11,033 bases of DNA from a bacterium. Its GTDB lineage: Bacteria > UBP14 > UBA6098 > B30-G16. Below are positions 1-7,133 of this stretch, in pieces. Within the stretch, counting starts at the first letter, position 1; the number at the start of each line of letters is the position of its first letter. The stretch covers positions 1 to 11,033 of the forward strand of contig JAMOPH010000244.1 in the NCBI GenBank assembly GCA_027064665.1, written 5' to 3'. The position numbers were made by a program, and so were the translations under genes. The notes under the pieces are model-generated. The model did not search any database. It saw only the letters and a list, made by a program, of their open reading frames with translations, and was not told the origin of the DNA.

Positions 1-936
1 CATAAGTTTTGTGGCGAAATAACTTCCCACAAACAGAAGGATGCTTGCCACATAGGTTGATGCGTTGAGCGCCGCCGCAGGGCTGAATTTTTCAAAAATT
101 TTCATAGAGAAGATGCCTATCATAGATGAGATAAGTCCTATTGCGGCGACCACCAGCGGGAAAGCCATATATTCTCCCACTTTTGGACCGTAGAGCGTCG
201 CAGATGTTGCCGCTATTGAGACCGTGGCGACCATAGCGCCTATATAACTTTCAAAAATATCTGCGCCCATACCGGCGACATCGCCCACATTGTCGCCCAC
301 ATTGTCGGCGATAACGCCGGGATTTCTGGGGTCGTCCTCGGGGATACCCGCCTCAACCTTGCCGACCAAATCTGCGCCGACATCGGCGCTTTTGGTGTAT
401 ATCCCGCCGCCGAGACGGGCAAAAAGCGCAATAGAACTTGCGCCCATAGAAAATCCTGAAAGGACTCTGGCAGAGGCGGTGTTGCCGAAAAAGTAGAAAA
501 ATATCCCCAGACCTAAAAGACCCAATGATGCCACGGCGAGTCCCATCACAGAGCCGCCAAAGAACGCCACACGCAGAGCGAGAGGCTGACCGCCCTCCTT
601 TGCCGCCCAACTTGTGCGGACATTGGCGGTGGTGGCGGCAGTCATCCCTAAAAATCCGGCGAGAATTGAGCAGGCGGCACCGGACAAAAATGCCACCGCA
701 GTCTGCCAGCGGTAGGCGTCAAGGAATAAAATCATCAAAACGAAAACGAAAATAATAAAAAATATCAGAACCGAGTATTCCCGTTTGAGGAAAGCCATAG
801 CGCCCTTGTGAATCAGGCTGGCGATGTGAACCATCTTTTCAGTTCCGGCAGGGCGGGATTTCACATAGAGATATATCAAAAATGCGACGACCAGCCCCAG
901 AACACCGATGAGCGGAATCCAGAGCAGGGAATTCAT
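1..936 (-). CDS. hppA: Membrane-bound ion-translocating pyrophosphatase, N-terminal part (runs off left edge)
   Basis: This gene encodes an integral membrane pyrophosphatase that couples hydrolysis of pyrophosphate to pumping of H+ or Na+ across the cytoplasmic membrane. The first 312 residues are present; family members usually have about 650-800, so the rest lies beyond the left edge. Hydrophobic segments begin at once (about 4-25 and 55-73) and recur at 79-100, 122-150, 232-248 and 258-277. The family signature is intact: DVGADLVGKVE at 185-195, EDDPRNP at 200-206 and the Mg-PPi-binding repeat DNVGDNVGD at 211-219, followed by GMGADIFESY at 222-231. The acidic residues D185, D189, D211, D215, D219 and D226 match the known metal and pyrophosphate ligands. 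E229 falls where Na+-pumping and some H+-pumping enzymes carry a gate glutamate. The residues that decide potassium dependence are in the missing half, so the ion specificity is open. The start is supported by AGGAGG 6 bases upstream. It lies 80 bases after the DUF1858-type gene, perhaps in the same transcript. Confidence 0.97.
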   Translation of the reverse strand, partial: MNSLLWIPLIGVLGLVVAFLIYLYVKSRPAGTEKMVHIASLIHKGAMAFLKREYSVLIFFIIFVFVLMILFLDAYRWQTAVAFLSGAACSILAGFLGMTAATTANVRTSWAAKEGGQPLALRVAFFGGSVMGLAVASLGLLGLGIFFYFFGNTASARVLSGFSMGASSIALFARLGGGIYTKSADVGADLVGKVEAGIPEDDPRNPGVIADNVGDNVGDVAGMGADIFESYIGAMVATVSIAATSATLYGPKVGEYMAFPLVVAAIGLISSMIGIFSMKIFEKFSPAAALNASTYVASILLFVGSYFATKLM

Positions 937-1016
937 TCTGTCCTCCTTGTTGGGGGTTAAATTTGTGTTCAATTAAATGCCATAACTGATAAATGCAAGA
1001 AAATTTTAAGATTGTT

Positions 1017-1223
1017 CTAACCGCTTTTGTCTATGTTTCTGTTGAGTTCGTCCAGCAAAGGTTCCAGCGGTATCCCCCGATTTTGGGCGATTTGCTCCAG
1101 CGTGAGCCAAGCCTCGGCTATGCAAAATGTGATGTGAAATCCCTGCCGTGCCAGAACGGGCAGAAGTTCCGGGTAATTTTCCAGGATATCTTTCAAGAGG
1201 GTGTCGCCTGTGATTTCACCCAT
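1017..1223 (-). CDS. DUF1858 / hybrid-cluster-associated-type small protein
   Basis: A 68-residue cytoplasmic protein that resembles the DUF1858 / 'hybrid cluster protein-associated redox disulfide' family. The usual pattern is visible: a strand-helix start (DTLLKDILENYPELLPVL, 7-24), a turn GFH at 28-30, a cysteine (C34), then LTLEQIAQNRGI (40-51) and a final amphipathic helix (LEPLLDELN, 53-61). Family members often carry CxxC just after the GMH/GFH turn. Here the first position is Ile31 and only C34 remains, so an intramolecular disulfide cannot form. The start at 1223 is chosen because it begins this conserved fold; AGGAGG lies 10 bases upstream and overlaps the stop codon of the large secreted-protein gene, which suggests translational coupling. 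An ATG at 1231, closer to that site, is in another frame that stops after 12 codons. The function is unknown. The family is linked by context to redox or Fe-S proteins, and nothing here confirms that for this copy. Confidence 0.8.
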   Translation of the reverse strand: MGEITGDTLLKDILENYPELLPVLARQGFHITFCIAEAWLTLEQIAQNRGIPLEPLLDELNRNIDKSG

Positions 1224-1233
1224 AGCACCATAG

Positions 1234-1239
1234 CCTCCT
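1234..1239 (-). promoter_or_regulatory. Ribosome binding site overlapping the upstream stop codon
   Basis: AGGAGG on the minus strand begins with the last two bases of the TAG stop (1238-1240) of the 1671-residue gene. It is the only good ribosome binding site for the 68-residue gene starting at 1223, at the rather long spacing of 10 bases. A ribosome finishing the large gene would cover this site, so coupled translation is likely. Confidence 0.6.
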
Positions 1240-4200
1240 ATTTTACTAACAGCATCTTTTGAGAAATCTCCGCATCTTCGGTTATAATGCGGCAGAAATA
1301 TAACCCTGATGGTGCTGGCTGACCATTGTTATCGCAGCCATTCCATATAACAGAATGCCATCCCGCAGAAAATTCGGAATTGCTGACCAGTTTTCTTACG
1401 ATTTTTCCATTTATATCCACTATATCAATCGTGATTCTGGAATCTTCTGGCAATCCAAACTTAATTTCTGTGGCGGAATTAAATGGATTCGGCGTGTTTG
1501 ATAACACTGTAATTGTGCTTGGCAGTTTGGATTTCTTAATCCCGAGACTCGCAGTGGATACAGTGATAATAAACTCCGTCGGACCGGAATAGGTAAATCT
1601 ATATGAGTTTGTCTCCCGCATATCTATATTTTCCCCGGTCGCCGGGTTTGTGAAAATTATCTCATATATCTCCGGGATTTGATTTGTTCCATACGAGCAG
1701 TCCTTTTCGTCGGGGAGATGGTCCCTGTCCCAGAAGATTTCAACGACCTCGCCGGGGTCAAGACCGTCAACACGCAGGCGCCACTGTTTCCGGGAAACGC
1801 CCTCGCCGAATGATGACCTTATGTCCGCCGACAGCGGTTCGCCCTCATCGGAGACGAAACTGACAAAGTCAGTGTGCGGAAGCGCCGGCGGAATTTCGGC
1901 ATCGTAGATATCCTTCGTGTCAAGGGCGTCCGGGCGGGTGCCGAGGAAATTCCAGCGGTCGGTTTCCTCGGGCGTGGAAGCCGAAATTCTCAGGACAAAA
2001 TCGGGGAAGTCAGGGGATGATGCAATTTCTCGTTTCCGTGCCGGGATGAAGGCGTTATACCAGAACGGCAGGGTTCCTGTGGCTCCGGGGAGCACCGAGA
2101 CGAAAAATCCCTGATAGGGTGCAATATATCTTCCGGCGCCGGCGGGAAAACCGGGCGTATAACTTGCCCATCCGAAGGGCGTGAGGACATAGTAGGTCGG
2201 TGCGATTCCCCTGAACACCGGGTTCGCCACGATTGCGTCCCAGTCAACTGCGTAGTTCACGGGATTCCCCACCAGAAACCATCCGGGATAGAGGGAAGTC
2301 TCATAGTAGGGAAGGGTTTTCGTGAAATCGGAGTAGTAGGGCGTCCCGGCGATGTCAAAGTGGGTCTGGTTGCTCCACGCCTTGACGAAATATCCCTCGC
2401 CTCTGGTGAAGGAGTCGGGAACCACATACATTCCCCGTTCGGGGTCCCATCCGAAGATGTTTGAATTGCTGGGTTCGTTGAAAAACGGGCTGATGTCGTC
2501 CTCAAGTTGGATTACCACATCGTTTAGCGAGGGCGCCACCGGCACGGAGATGAGGTTCCAGCCGGCGTTCAGTTCCGGGGAGACCACAATGTGCATAGAG
2601 TATTCCCTCGGCGGCGAGAAATTCCTGCCGACTCCGGCGCTGAAGCCGAGAGTGAGGTCAAAATTCTGGCAGTATGCCCCCGGCGAGGAAAGGATTGTGA
2701 GGGTTTCGCACTCGCCCGGCGGAATTGTCAGCGTGTCCGCCGATATAGCAAATCCCAACGGCAGGGATGCCGGCGCAAGTTGGGCGATGGCGTAAATTTT
2801 TCGCTCGCCGCCCTCTGTCTGATATACTGCCCACAGTTTCCTGTCGGCGCCTATGTCAAGGGCGAAGACCTTGCCCGCCAACTGCGTCTGATACAGCACC
2901 GCAAATGTGTCGCCGTCAACCGAAAGTTCGGCGAGGATGTTCTCATCGTCATCGCTGCCGAACGCCCAGAGGGTGCGCCTGCCGAAATCATAGGCGAGGG
3001 CATATATGTGGAAATTCTCCCCAGAATTTTGCCGATACACCTGCCACACGGCAAGTTCCTCGCCGGGATGTGTCCAGGTTTTGCCCGCCACTTTCCTGAT
3101 TTTCCCCAGCGTGTCCGACAGGTAGAAGACATCGTTCACCACATCGTATCCTATTCCGCAGACGAGTGTGTCCGCAGAGTGCCATCCTGCCCACGCCGGC
3201 GCAACGATGGAATCCACTAAATTGCCGTCGTTGGGGTTCCAGGCATAAATCGTGTTTCGTCCCGGGACTGTCTGCCAGAAGTATCTGCCGTCGTAGGTCA
3301 TATCGCCAGCGATTTCCGTGAGACCAGTGTAGGGGATGGAGGAATAGCGCACGCCGGCATAGTTTTTGGCATCGTCAAATTTGAAATTGTATCGGTTTCC
3401 CACGGCGGGGTCGTAGGAGGTTATCCAGTAATCGGTAAGGTGTCCTCTTCCACGGCAGCCCACGGCGACAGGGATTGACATAGAGGGCACATCGTCTATG
3501 ACGATGCTGTCGCAGATTCCGATTTCGCCCGGGGTTGAGTCATCTGCGAGCACCACAATTCCCACCTGAACCGTGTCCGGGGCGGGATTGCATATTTGGA
3601 CTGTCTGGGTATCGTGCTGCCCGTAGGAAAATTCAAATTCATAATCTGAAGTGTCTTCGGGTGTTATTTCAATCTTATAAAGTGCTATATTAAGAGAAAT
3701 GGTGTCCCCCTTGCCCAGCAGAATATTGGCTGAATTGGTAATGTATCCCGGACATTGAACCGTGATGTTATAAATTCCTGCGTCGGCGCTGTCAAGCACA
3801 AAATGTCCTATGCCGTCGGTGTAGGTGGAGTCTCCGCCCCCGAAAACGAGGGCACTCACCACTGGGGTGTAGTCAACATTGTCATATACATACCCTGTGA
3901 TGGTTCCGGTTTTTCGGGCGGGTCGTATGATGAAGATGTCGTCAAGATACCATCCGGCGGCGGTGCCGATGCTGTCGCTGGCGAACACAAAGGCGATGTT
4001 CGTTGCGGCGGTTCCACGCAGGTCAACGCTGTCTTTGACCCAGGCGCCCGAGAACCCCGTAAATCCCGAATCGCCGAGGGCATACACGCTATCGTCGTAG
4101 CCGCCGAGCGGATGTGCCACCTGCCAACTCTGACAGAAATCCTCGGAATAGAGAACTAATCCGCCGTCCCGGGTGGGTTCGGTGTCGTAGTAGTGCCAGA

Positions 4201-6253
4201 AGGTGATAATCTCCGGACCAGCCGGGAAAATCAGCGTGTCGCAGGAGGCATTTTTATACTCGCCGTTGAGGAGTGTGCCCCACATCTTGGTGCCGGAATG
4301 AGCGCCCGGCGGCGGTGCTGTCTGCGGCGGAACGGTTGAATACCTGAAACTGTCCGCATTCACCGAACCCCACTCCCATTCGCCGGAGAAAACCCCCGGC
4401 TGCGGATTGTCCTCAAAATCCTCAACATATCTGTTGCTCGGAAGAATCGGCGTGATAAAAAGCGTGTCCAGAAACACCGTCTCCCTCTCGGATATGGTGA
4501 ACGAGGGGGAGATATCAAAGTTGTATCCGGTGTATGTCGCCCTGGCAAAATACCTTCCCGGCGGGACGGCGAGAAATTCGTAAAATCCATTGTTGAGAGT
4601 GTGGGTTATCATATCCCGGTCAACAAGTTCTAATACTATTCCCGAGTCCCCCGGCGATGGTGTGCCCCGCAGGTCGGCATATCCTCGCACAACTCCGGCA
4701 TTGCCCCAGTAAGCCGGAGGCGTCGTGGTGAACTTTATCGCCCTCGTGGAGGTTATTCCCTCTGCATACTCGTCGTAGGAGCCATTGTGGAGATAAACCG
4801 TGCCCAGAAGTCCTCTTTCGTTTTCCAGACCGAGGGTGCAGTAGGTAAGCAGAGAGTCATTCACTCCCCGAAAGCGCACGATGATTTCCCCGTTTCCGCC
4901 GGGCTCGTCGCATATTGCAGGGCTTATCAGAAGGATTTCCATAGTCAGGGCATTGTCAATTGTGGCGCCGCCCGGTGCGACCCAGCCCATAGAATCAAAC
5001 AGCACGGCGAAGGTGTCATCGTCGGAATCGTAAACCCACACATCGCCGCCGTAGGAGGCGTTGGCGACAAGTTTCGCCCAAAGTCCGGCAAATCCGTTGG
5101 GGTATGTCGTGTCGGGATAGTTCTGGTTTGCGCTTATGTCAAAATATGGCAGGGTGTCGCTGAACCTGATGGCGCCGCACATATGAACATAAACTGTGTC
5201 GTAGTCCACGCCGTAGTATCGGAAGGTAAACGGCAGACCTATGGCGGAATAATCCGTAAGCGCCGTCCAGGAATCGTCAATTTTGTATGCTCCCCGGGAG
5301 ATTATGTCAAACCAGGTGGTCTCCGGGCGCTCGGGGTCGGAGTCAACATCGTCAAACTGATAGTAGTTATCCTGCACGGCGAAGACGAAGGTGTCGGTGG
5401 TGTCCACGCTGGGCGAGGCGGCGTAGGAATCACGGGCGTAGAAGAAATACCTTATCCTTGACCACGAAGGCTGTGAGGGGATATTCCCCACCCACAGTCC
5501 GCAGCGGTTGGGGTCGGAACCGATATATTCCATAGGAACGCAGGAGAAACTGTCGGAGAAATTCACATCGTAGCAGACCCAGGCGCTGTCCACTCCGGTC
5601 AGGTCAGTGATATATGCGGTTTCCGGATATTCTGCGAAGTAGAAAGGCATCCCGGGATGATAATAATCTTCGTGGGTGATTGTGGGCGGCATCGGTTCGG
5701 AGTAGTATTTTACGATCCTCACATCGTCAATATACCACGAGTCCCCGTTCTGATGGTGATACCAAAATGCTATTTTTTCGTTTCCCGTGAAGGGACCGAA
5801 ACTTTCCAGGTGAAATGATGTGTCATACTCTTCCACGGTGGTGGAGTTTATGGTGGGATGGACAATCAATGTTTCTGTCCAGGTGGTTCCGCCGTCGTGG
5901 GACAACAGGACAAAACTTGAACCAGCCTCTGCGGGCCAGTGGGAGAACCTGCTCCAGAAGGAAAATACAATTGAGTCCGTCACTCCGGACATTCCCGGGA
6001 GAGTAGGGGTTATGAGCCAGTCGTCGGAGCGGGTGCCGGAATATGTTATTGCCGCCACACTGTCGCCGAAGTATGTGAAGGAAAACCATTGGTTCACCGG
6101 GGCGCTTCCCCCGAGGTCCAGCACTGTCCAGCCGGAGGGTATCCAGGTGCTGAAGGTCTCCGTCTCAAGGATTACCACAGAGTCAGTTGATTGAGAGAAC
6201 ACGATACTGAAAAGGCACAAAGGCACAAAACCCCATCGGATTATTTTTAACAT
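1238..6253 (-). CDS. Large secreted multidomain protein with T9SS/FlgD-like C-terminal sorting domain
   Basis: A 1671-residue exported protein. A signal peptide (about 1-20, MLKII..., hydrophobic core, cleavage near VFS-QS) is followed by mostly beta-rich modules: a choice-of-anchor-J/MAM-like jellyroll at about 28-182 (DDWLITP at 77-83, WYIDDVRI at 173-180), an Ig-like stretch (188-294), a nidogen-like domain (300-510; LPFTFRYYG at 340-348), a carboxypeptidase-regulatory-like domain (519-602), a second anchor-J module (609-777; GWYLDDIFI at 767-775), a second regulatory-like domain (783-862), a beta-propeller-like region (about 940-1160), a GWNLISVPV domain (1231-1400), and a C-terminal FlgD-like/type IX secretion sorting domain (about 1582-1671: NTPNPFN, GLPEDSRI, PSGLYFCRI, KMLLVK). 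Known proteins with this tail are exported across the outer membrane and released or held at the surface. No catalytic motif was recognised, so adhesion or a structural role is an inference. The start has AGGAGG 6 bases upstream and its own promoter. Confidence 0.9.
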   Translation of the reverse strand: MLKIIRWGFVPLCLFSIVFSQSTDSVVILETETFSTWIPSGWTVLDLGGSAPVNQWFSFTYFGDSVAAITYSGTRSDDWLITPTLPGMSGVTDSIVFSFWSRFSHWPAEAGSSFVLLSHDGGTTWTETLIVHPTINSTTVEEYDTSFHLESFGPFTGNEKIAFWYHHQNGDSWYIDDVRIVKYYSEPMPPTITHEDYYHPGMPFYFAEYPETAYITDLTGVDSAWVCYDVNFSDSFSCVPMEYIGSDPNRCGLWVGNIPSQPSWSRIRYFFYARDSYAASPSVDTTDTFVFAVQDNYYQFDDVDSDPERPETTWFDIISRGAYKIDDSWTALTDYSAIGLPFTFRYYGVDYDTVYVHMCGAIRFSDTLPYFDISANQNYPDTTYPNGFAGLWAKLVANASYGGDVWVYDSDDDTFAVLFDSMGWVAPGGATIDNALTMEILLISPAICDEPGGNGEIIVRFRGVNDSLLTYCTLGLENERGLLGTVYLHNGSYDEYAEGITSTRAIKFTTTPPAYWGNAGVVRGYADLRGTPSPGDSGIVLELVDRDMITHTLNNGFYEFLAVPPGRYFARATYTGYNFDISPSFTISERETVFLDTLFITPILPSNRYVEDFEDNPQPGVFSGEWEWGSVNADSFRYSTVPPQTAPPPGAHSGTKMWGTLLNGEYKNASCDTLIFPAGPEIITFWHYYDTEPTRDGGLVLYSEDFCQSWQVAHPLGGYDDSVYALGDSGFTGFSGAWVKDSVDLRGTAATNIAFVFASDSIGTAAGWYLDDIFIIRPARKTGTITGYVYDNVDYTPVVSALVFGGGDSTYTDGIGHFVLDSADAGIYNITVQCPGYITNSANILLGKGDTISLNIALYKIEITPEDTSDYEFEFSYGQHDTQTVQICNPAPDTVQVGIVVLADDSTPGEIGICDSIVIDDVPSMSIPVAVGCRGRGHLTDYWITSYDPAVGNRYNFKFDDAKNYAGVRYSSIPYTGLTEIAGDMTYDGRYFWQTVPGRNTIYAWNPNDGNLVDSIVAPAWAGWHSADTLVCGIGYDVVNDVFYLSDTLGKIRKVAGKTWTHPGEELAVWQVYRQNSGENFHIYALAYDFGRRTLWAFGSDDDENILAELSVDGDTFAVLYQTQLAGKVFALDIGADRKLWAVYQTEGGERKIYAIAQLAPASLPLGFAISADTLTIPPGECETLTILSSPGAYCQNFDLTLGFSAGVGRNFSPPREYSMHIVVSPELNAGWNLISVPVAPSLNDVVIQLEDDISPFFNEPSNSNIFGWDPERGMYVVPDSFTRGEGYFVKAWSNQTHFDIAGTPYYSDFTKTLPYYETSLYPGWFLVGNPVNYAVDWDAIVANPVFRGIAPTYYVLTPFGWASYTPGFPAGAGRYIAPYQGFFVSVLPGATGTLPFWYNAFIPARKREIASSPDFPDFVLRISASTPEETDRWNFLGTRPDALDTKDIYDAEIPPALPHTDFVSFVSDEGEPLSADIRSSFGEGVSRKQWRLRVDGLDPGEVVEIFWDRDHLPDEKDCSYGTNQIPEIYEIIFTNPATGENIDMRETNSYRFTYSGPTEFIITVSTASLGIKKSKLPSTITVLSNTPNPFNSATEIKFGLPEDSRITIDIVDINGKIVRKLVSNSEFSAGWHSVIWNGCDNNGQPAPSGLYFCRIITEDAEISQKMLLVK

Positions 6254-6276
6254 AGTTAACCTCCTGAATTGTAGAA

Positions 6277-6305
6277 AGATAAAAAATTTGATTTATTTTT
6301 GTCAA
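6277..6305 (-). promoter_or_regulatory. Sigma-70-type promoter for the large secreted-protein gene
   Basis: On the minus strand TTGACA (6305-6300) is separated by 17 bases from TTATCT (6282-6277); shifting by one base gives TATCTT with an 18-base spacer. It sits in the AT-rich 79-base gap between kdsA and the 1671-residue gene, about 24 bases before the start codon, with AGGAGG in between. The perfect -35 box suggests the secreted protein is transcribed separately from, or in addition to, any read-through from kdsA. No terminator hairpin was seen in the gap. Confidence 0.65.
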
Positions 6306-6332
6306 GAGAGGGATTAACTTTACTCAAAATTT

Positions 6333-7133
6333 TTAAGCAAATATTTCCGACAGCGTTTGCTCCACCGCAGCAAGCGGTATTTGGATGTTTCTGTCGGAGA
6401 TGGCGTTTTCGGGGTCCGGATGGGTTTCCATATAGATTCCATCGGCGCCGAGGGCAAGGGCAACCTTGCCAAACGGGACGGCGAACCTTCTGTCTCCGCC
6501 GGAACGCCCCCCGCCTGCCCCCGGTTTCTGGCACATATGCGTTATGTCCACTAAAACCGGGTATCCAAACTCCTTCATAATCACCACCGAGCGGGGGTCA
6601 AAGACCAAATCGTGGTAGCCGAAGGATGTCCCCCGTTCGGTGAGGATTATATGCGAGTTTCCCACAGATTCAGCCTTTTCGGCGATGAATTTCATATCCT
6701 CCGGGGCGAGAAACTGCCCCTTTTTGATATTGACCGGCTTTTGGGTTGATGCCGCCGCAAGGACTAAATCTGTCTGGCGGCACAGAAACGCCGGAATCTG
6801 CAGAATATCTGCTACCGATGCCGCTGCCTCAACCTGATAGGTCTCGTGCACATCGGTCAGGATAGGAAAATCAAAGTTGCGGCGGACCTTCTCAAGCACC
6901 AGCAGCCCCTTGGGGAATCCCATACCTCGCCCGGAGCGAACCGAAAGCCGGTTTGCCTTATCATAGGAAGCCTTAAATATAAATGGGATTTCTAATTTGG
7001 CGGTTATTTGTGCAAGGGTTTCCGCCGTGCGAAGGACCATATCTTCGTTTTCTATTGCGCAGGGACCGGCGACAAGCACGGGCTTTTCCCCGCCGATAAC
7101 GACATTTTTTACCTTTATCTGCCTAATGCTCAT
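6333..7133 (-). CDS. kdsA: 3-deoxy-D-manno-octulosonate 8-phosphate (KDO-8-P) synthase
   Basis: This cytoplasmic enzyme condenses phosphoenolpyruvate with arabinose 5-phosphate to give KDO 8-phosphate, the precursor of the inner-core sugar of lipopolysaccharide. The 266 residues are the normal length for the family and form one TIM-barrel domain. Visible motifs are GPCAIEN (23-29), FKASYDKANR (53-62), ILTDVHE (91-97), IPAFLCRQTDL (113-123), NIKKGQFLAPEDM (135-147), LTERGTSFGY (164-173), DITHMCQKPG (196-205), SGGDRRF (211-217) and METHPDPENAISD (235-247). KANR, in place of the KPRT of DAHP synthases, identifies it as KdsA. C25, H199, E236 and D247 match the four metal ligands of the Aquifex-type enzyme, so this should be the metal-dependent class. 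The start overlaps the end of the TPR gene by 11 bases, with only a weak GGAG upstream, which suggests translational coupling. Its presence implies a KDO-containing LPS outer membrane. Confidence 0.96.
   Translation of the reverse strand: MSIRQIKVKNVVIGGEKPVLVAGPCAIENEDMVLRTAETLAQITAKLEIPFIFKASYDKANRLSVRSGRGMGFPKGLLVLEKVRRNFDFPILTDVHETYQVEAAASVADILQIPAFLCRQTDLVLAAASTQKPVNIKKGQFLAPEDMKFIAEKAESVGNSHIILTERGTSFGYHDLVFDPRSVVIMKEFGYPVLVDITHMCQKPGAGGGRSGGDRRFAVPFGKVALALGADGIYMETHPDPENAISDRNIQIPLAAVEQTLSEIFA

Noticed and set aside
937..1016. Possible hppA promoter (TTGCAT, 17 bases, TAATTG on the minus strand)
   Set aside because: The -10 box is a poor match and no other pair is better; hppA may simply be read from the upstream genes. 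No terminator hairpin was seen in this gap.
2591..3220. Open reading frame of 209 codons on the plus strand, opposite the large secreted-protein gene
   Set aside because: It is antisense to a well-supported coding sequence, has an Arg/Cys/Pro-rich low-quality composition and no ribosome site; it is a shadow.
4787..5461. Open reading frame of 224 codons on the plus strand within the same gene
   Set aside because: It is antisense to recognisable domains, with valine/glycine-rich shadow composition and no promoter or ribosome site.
6333..7133. DAHP synthase (aromatic amino acid pathway) instead of KdsA
   Set aside because: The substrate motif is KANR and not KPRT, and the whole set of KdsA motifs, the metal ligands and the 266-residue length fit KDO-8-P synthase.
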